Positions 15,034-18,600 of a stretch of DNA of 18,600 bases are shown here, piece by piece. This DNA comes from SIG220 sp045615545. Its GTDB lineage: Bacteria > Bacillota_I > Bacilli_A > RFN20 > CAG-826. The notes under the pieces are model-generated. The model was given only the letters and a program-made list of their open reading frames with translations. It had not been told where the DNA came from and did not search any database. Position 1 is the first letter of the stretch, and every line of letters starts with the position of its first letter. Both the position numbers and the translations under genes were made by a program. The stretch is taken from the NCBI GenBank assembly GCA_045615545.1, contig JAZLFA010000028.1:1-18600 (forward strand), read 5' to 3'.

Positions 15034-16239
15034 TTATTTAAAACGTACAACTCTTATATAACGTCCTTCACCATAATTAAATGGTAAAACGTTAATCGTG
15101 TGTTTATTATTTGATAAAGTAACTGGTTTGCTTGTATCTAAATATTTAGCGTTTTTAATTGCGTGCGCTGGTATATTAACGAGTTTTTTACCTTCAGATA
15201 TTTGTACATTTGGATTAAGCGACATCTCAACATTTTCAATTACAGCATAGTAATATTTATCATCTTGGAGCAAAATGCAATCATCACTCTCAATATCAGC
15301 TTTTTTAACATCATAAACAAAATTCTTATTTTTTCTAATAAAGACACCAAGTTGATCAAAATACATCTTATCTCTACAAGAAATATAACCGGTTGGCAAA
15401 GGGCCACAATTTAGCAAAAAATTGCAATTGCACCTGCGACATTCCATAAATGAATGCAAAATTTCTCTGAACGATTTGTAATCATAGTCATTTTTTGCAT
15501 ATCCCCAATGTTGACCAAAAACCTCACACATCTCTCCAGCTCTTTCTTTTCCATCAGGAGAAGCAACAGCAGCAGGAGTACTTCTTTCATAAGTTACAGA
15601 ATCAATTTCGTAATGACCAATAGTACCAACATCGCCCATACCTGTATTATTAATAATCATGGCCTCAGGTTGATATTTTCTAATCATTTTATACAAACGA
15701 TCGAACTGCCAATTTTCATTTGGTTTATCCCAAAAACCATCAAACCACAAACCACCTATCTTTCCATAATTTGTGCATAGAAGTTCAACAGATTTATTTA
15801 AAAAGTCAATATATTTTGGAAAGTTATCATTATAATCAGGATGATGCCAATCTAATAACGCGTGATAAAAAAACGGAACAATACCTTCCTTCCTACAAGC
15901 ATCAACAAATTCCTTAACTAAGTCTCTCTTAGGCCCCAAATTAATTGAATCCCATTTTGTCAATCCTTTCGAGTCATATAAAAAGAAACCATCGTGATGT
16001 TTAGAAGTTAATGTAATATATTTAGCACCAGCTCTTTTAGCAACTTTAACTAATTTAGTAGCCCAATCAACCTTAGGATTAAATTTATTCGCAAATTCAT
16101 CAGTGAAATATTGTTTTTTTCCTTTTTCATCTAAAGAATAATAAAGCCATTCTCCTTTTCCAACCATGGAATATAAACCAAAATGGACAAACATTCCAAA
16201 CCCCATTTTCTCAAATTTTTTAATATAATCAGGTTTCAT
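15034..16239 (-). CDS. Cytoplasmic GH29 alpha-L-fucosidase
   Basis: GH29 enzymes release terminal alpha-linked L-fucose with retention. The 401-aa protein has the (beta/alpha)8 catalytic domain (about 1-305) with MFVHFGLYS (16-24), EWLYY (30-34), TSKHHDGFFLYDS (78-90) and the nucleophile Asp167 in IGGLWFDGFW, then a small beta domain (about 308-401). It is shorter than secreted GH29 enzymes, lacks a binding module and has no signal peptide, so it should act on imported fucosyl-oligosaccharides. It is the first gene of the operon and supplies fucose to FucI. AAAGG stands about 10 nt before the ATG. Linkage specificity cannot be read. Confidence 0.93.
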   Translation of the reverse strand: MKPDYIKKFEKMGFGMFVHFGLYSMVGKGEWLYYSLDEKGKKQYFTDEFANKFNPKVDWATKLVKVAKRAGAKYITLTSKHHDGFFLYDSKGLTKWDSINLGPKRDLVKEFVDACRKEGIVPFFYHALLDWHHPDYNDNFPKYIDFLNKSVELLCTNYGKIGGLWFDGFWDKPNENWQFDRLYKMIRKYQPEAMIINNTGMGDVGTIGHYEIDSVTYERSTPAAVASPDGKERAGEMCEVFGQHWGYAKNDYDYKSFREILHSFMECRRCNCNFLLNCGPLPTGYISCRDKMYFDQLGVFIRKNKNFVYDVKKADIESDDCILLQDDKYYYAVIENVEMSLNPNVQISEGKKLVNIPAHAIKNAKYLDTSKPVTLSNNKHTINVLPFNYGEGRYIRVVRFK

Positions 16240-16434
16240 GTAATGAAATTTCCTTTCAATAAAAGCTTTTAATTATCTAGATTTTTAATAACTTATTTAT
16301 TATAAAAAAATAATTTAGATAAATCTATTTCATTTACGACACAATTATGCTTTATTTGAAATTGAATGAGAAAATTAGTTATTTATGCTTTTCATTTCAT
16401 TTTAATATACTAAAATATTAAAGAGGTTTTTATT
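16240..16434. promoter_or_regulatory. Divergent promoter region between the fucose operon and the GH130 gene
   Basis: On the minus strand TATAAT (-10, 16299-16304) lies 17 nt from a weak -35, TAGATT (16322-16327), which overlaps the perfect dyad TAGAT-AA-ATCTA (16316-16327), a possible operator for the fucose operon. On the plus strand TATACT (16406-16411) is a -10 candidate for GH130 without a convincing -35. The GH130 ribosome site AAAGAGG is at 16420-16426. Nothing else coding was seen. Confidence 0.45.
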
Positions 16435-17424
16435 ATGAGCAAAATTATTAATAGTATTTCATGTAATTACATTCCTTGGCAAGAAAGGCCCAAAGATTGT
16501 ACTCAACCTATTTGGCGATACAGTAATAACCCTCTTACAAAAAGAAACTTTAGCGAGAATATTGATCGCGTTTTTAATTCATCTCTTATTCCTTTTAAAG
16601 GAAAATTTATTGGAATATTTAGAGCGGATGATTATCGCAACAAACCAAACATATATGTTGGACACTCAAATGATGGAATAGAAATCACTTTAGAAGATAA
16701 ACCAATTGAGTTTGTGGATTGTAACAATAATCCAATCACTATTAATTGCAGTAGATTTGATCCTCGTTTAGTACAAATGGACGGAAAATATTATGTTGTT
16801 TTTTGCACTTACACTAGAGCGGTTACAACCTCTATTGCTGTTACAGAAGATTTTAAAACATTTATTTTATACGATGAGCCATTTACACCAAACTATAGAA
16901 ATGGTGTTCTTTTCCCTAGAAAAATCAATGATTCATATAGAATATTATTAAGACCTTGTGATTCAGGAAACTCTAATTTTGGAGATATATACATTAGTGA
17001 ATCTAAAGATTTAACTTTTTGGGGCAGAAATAGATTTCTTATTGGAGCGGGATTTTCAGGCTGGAATTATGTAAAGATTGGTGGCGGTCCTGCCCCTATT
17101 GAAATAGAAGAAGGCTGGCTAATCATTATCCATGGAGTCACATCTACATGTTCAGGTTGGATTTATAGCATGGGCGCAATAATAGTCGATAGAGATGATC
17201 CAACAAAAATATTATATCAATGTGATGATGCACTACTCATGCCTCAAGAACTATATGAAACTTGTGGCTTCACACCAAATACTGTTTTCCCTACAAGCGT
17301 ATTAACCGATGCAAAAACTGGAAGGATGGCAATTTATTATGGAGCAGCCGATACATATACAGCTTTAGCCTTCAGCCAAATTGATATCCTTGTTGATTAC
17401 ATTAAAAGACATTCTCATCATTAA
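16435..17424 (+). CDS. GH130 mannoside phosphorylase-like protein
   Basis: GH130 enzymes mostly phosphorolyse beta-mannosides to mannose 1-phosphate. The 329-aa, five-bladed propeller-type protein carries RYSNNP (28-33), FNSS (47-50), FRADD (62-66), the catalytic-acid motif FDPRL with Asp109, RNGVLFPRK (155-163), GGGPAP (216-221), IIHG with His233 and IYYGAADT (300-307). Arg128, Lys163 and His233 occupy positions likely to bind phosphate, which the hydrolytic members lack, so a phosphorylase is more likely. Size and motifs fit the short GH130 group that includes beta-1,4-mannooligosaccharide and mannosyl-GlcNAc phosphorylases; exact substrate unknown. No signal peptide. It is divergent from the fucosidase operon and probably co-regulated with it. 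Confidence 0.9.
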   Translation: MSKIINSISCNYIPWQERPKDCTQPIWRYSNNPLTKRNFSENIDRVFNSSLIPFKGKFIGIFRADDYRNKPNIYVGHSNDGIEITLEDKPIEFVDCNNNPITINCSRFDPRLVQMDGKYYVVFCTYTRAVTTSIAVTEDFKTFILYDEPFTPNYRNGVLFPRKINDSYRILLRPCDSGNSNFGDIYISESKDLTFWGRNRFLIGAGFSGWNYVKIGGGPAPIEIEEGWLIIIHGVTSTCSGWIYSMGAIIVDRDDPTKILYQCDDALLMPQELYETCGFTPNTVFPTSVLTDAKTGRMAIYYGAADTYTALAFSQIDILVDYIKRHSHH

Positions 17425-17453
17425 CTCTTAATAAGTTGTTAACTTTTTTACAT

Positions 17454-17467
17454 TAAAAACGTTTACA
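17454..17467. promoter_or_regulatory. Second LacI/CcpA-type operator-like sequence
   Basis: TAAAAACGTTTACA matches TGWAANCGNTNWCA at all but the second position. It shares the TTAAAA(A)CGTT core with the site at 8809-8822. It lies between convergent genes, an odd place for an operator, so chance is possible. Confidence 0.3.
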
Positions 17468-17471
17468 AAAA

Positions 17472-17498
17472 ACCTACCAAATGCTCAATTTGATAGGT
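17472..17498. terminator. Bidirectional terminator between GH130 and the secreted-protein gene
   Basis: ACCTA-C-CAAAT pairs with ATTTG-A-TAGGT around a 5-nt loop. On the minus strand the mismatch becomes a G-U pair and TTTTTTG follows; on the plus strand CTTATTTTTA follows. A weaker plus-strand hairpin (AAGTT-GTT-AACTT then T6) lies just upstream at 17433-17449. Confidence 0.8.
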
Positions 17499-17526
17499 CT
17501 TATTTTTATGTTGATTGGATTATATC

Positions 17527-18600
17527 CTATGAAACATAACTTGCAGCAATGCCCTTAAAGAACACTATGGTATCTCCTTCGGTTCCTTCAGGAGCATTTG
17601 TTGTTAATTCGATATGTAACTCACTTAATAATAAATCATCAAATGTTGTTGAATGATCAAGATCACTATCCATGGTGACGGTATCTTTATTAAGCGTGAT
17701 AGTGTCAATTAATGTTTTTACTCCATTACTTAAAACATAAATCTTTATCGTAGCCTCAGGAGCAATGAATGATCCTGAATTAATAAAGCATTTAAATTCT
17801 AATTTGTTAACTAATTTTGGTGTTGCATTGGTATACTTTGCAGTTAATCCAGCTTCAGTAGGTTCCCAATCGGTCCATTGATAGGCACGAAGAGCTAAAT
17901 ATTCTCCGCCTGTTTCATTCCAAGTTGGTTTACTACCTACAGCAATCTTATTGGTTCCACTTTGTTTTGCTTCATAAGTCCACACGCTTTCATCAGTTGT
18001 AGAAATATCAACATTACCAAATGGATAAGAATTTAGTTTTAAATTACAAACATAAAATTGATTATTTATACCTTTTCCTTCAGGTAAAGTAACAAGTTCA
18101 CTTTTTGTTTCAATAACTAATTTATCGAAATTAATTAAGTTGAAGTTCTTGGAATAATTAATCCACGCGCTTGATTCAGCTTTATCAATAACAAATGAAT
18201 CAATTTCTACTTTATTACCTAAATTATCAATAATTGATATAGTGACAGTTAAATCAGCTTTTATTTCTGTTCCAGCAGTATCTCTCCATAAGTAATAGGT
18301 AAATGAAATATTATTAACGCTAGCTTTATCACTATTAGTAAATGTTGCTGCAATTCCTAATTGGCTTTCTTCCCAACCAGTATATTGATAATTTCGAAAT
18401 TCAGCACAACCATCAGGATGATCGCCAATTCCTCTATCAAAATCAACCCTTGCTGGTAAATTTGACACTACTTCCCAGTTATCGCTTGAAGTAGTAGGTA
18501 CTATTACATCATTTGTTTTATAGATAAGTCCTCTACCAGTTTTCCAAGTATTTACGTTAGAAATAGGAACTTCACAATCAATATCTTCAAAATATTCATC
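17527..18600 (-). CDS. C-terminal part of a repeat-containing, probably extracellular protein (partial)
   Basis: The frame stays open to the right edge, so 357 residues of a larger protein are seen; the GTG at 18468 is internal, not a start. Two beta-rich repeats of about 150 aa are visible. One runs from the DNWEVV segment near residue 41; the other starts at SVWTYEA. Each contains a matching core: YQYTGW-E--LGIAATFTN in the first and YQWTDWE-TEAGLTAKYTN in the second, followed by N-(I/L)-F and alternating strands. A further W-containing stretch (NTWKTGRGL) near the edge may be the end of another repeat. The pattern suggests beta-sandwich adhesion or carbohydrate-binding modules of a large secreted protein. 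There is no LPXTG motif or C-terminal membrane helix. I do not recognise the family. Confidence 0.7.
   Translation of the reverse strand, partial: DEYFEDIDCEVPISNVNTWKTGRGLIYKTNDVIVPTTSSDNWEVVSNLPARVDFDRGIGDHPDGCAEFRNYQYTGWEESQLGIAATFTNSDKASVNNISFTYYLWRDTAGTEIKADLTVTISIIDNLGNKVEIDSFVIDKAESSAWINYSKNFNLINFDKLVIETKSELVTLPEGKGINNQFYVCNLKLNSYPFGNVDISTTDESVWTYEAKQSGTNKIAVGSKPTWNETGGEYLALRAYQWTDWEPTEAGLTAKYTNATPKLVNKLEFKCFINSGSFIAPEATIKIYVLSNGVKTLIDTITLNKDTVTMDSDLDHSTTFDDLLLSELHIELTTNAPEGTEGDTIVFFKGIAASYVS

Noticed and set aside
15454..15780. 108-aa plus-strand frame opposite the fucosidase
   Set aside because: Shadow of the GH29 gene, which has clear catalytic motifs; the opposite frame has no recognisable features.
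18466..18468. GTG as the start of the last minus-strand gene
   Set aside because: The frame continues in coding-like sequence to the window edge, and no ribosome site precedes the GTG.

Overview
The window is AT-rich DNA from a low-GC Gram-positive bacterium. The partial 16S rRNA reads like Bacilli/former Tenericutes. Genes end with TGA as well as TAA and TAG (fucI and the GH94 gene both stop at TGA), so TGA is a stop codon. That argues against Mycoplasma/Spiroplasma and favours a lineage such as uncultured RF39-, Izemoplasma-, Acholeplasma- or Erysipelotrichales-like Bacilli. This placement is inference from reading the sequence; no database was searched.

Layout. Positions 1-801 are the 5' half of a 16S rRNA gene on the minus strand, with a boxA-like leader and tandem promoter candidates up to about 1071. 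At 1159-1608 (minus) is a 149-aa orphan gene. It is divergent from a large plus-strand gene (1703-4597) encoding a 964-aa fusion: two repeats resembling the ribosomal protein L7/L12 C-terminal domain, two CbbX/SpoVK-type AAA+ ATPase modules, and an HtrA/trypsin-like serine protease with an intact His-Asp-Ser triad. The two genes appear to share one symmetric 30-bp promoter. This locus is the best candidate for an undescribed system.

Positions 4664-8579 (minus) hold a glycolytic operon, gap-pgk-tpiA, followed by a seven-helix Bax-inhibitor-1 family membrane protein. Hairpins lie between gap and pgk.

Positions 8875-17424 hold a sugar-degradation cluster. A minus-strand operon encodes a cytoplasmic GH29 alpha-L-fucosidase, L-fucose isomerase, an APH/NahK-type sugar kinase and a RhaD-type class II aldolase. 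It is flanked by a plus-strand divergent GH94 phosphorylase-like gene and a plus-strand GH130 mannoside phosphorylase-like gene. Together they could release fucose inside the cell and convert it to dihydroxyacetone phosphate and L-lactaldehyde. The phosphorylases would save ATP on the rest of an imported oligosaccharide. Dihydroxyacetone phosphate would enter glycolysis through TpiA, encoded next door. No FGGY-type fuculokinase and no transporter are present, so the NahK-like kinase may fill the kinase step.

Positions 17527-18600 (minus) are the C-terminal end of a larger protein running off the window. It contains two beta-rich repeats and is probably extracellular.

No tRNA, CRISPR array, transposase or insertion sequence was seen.
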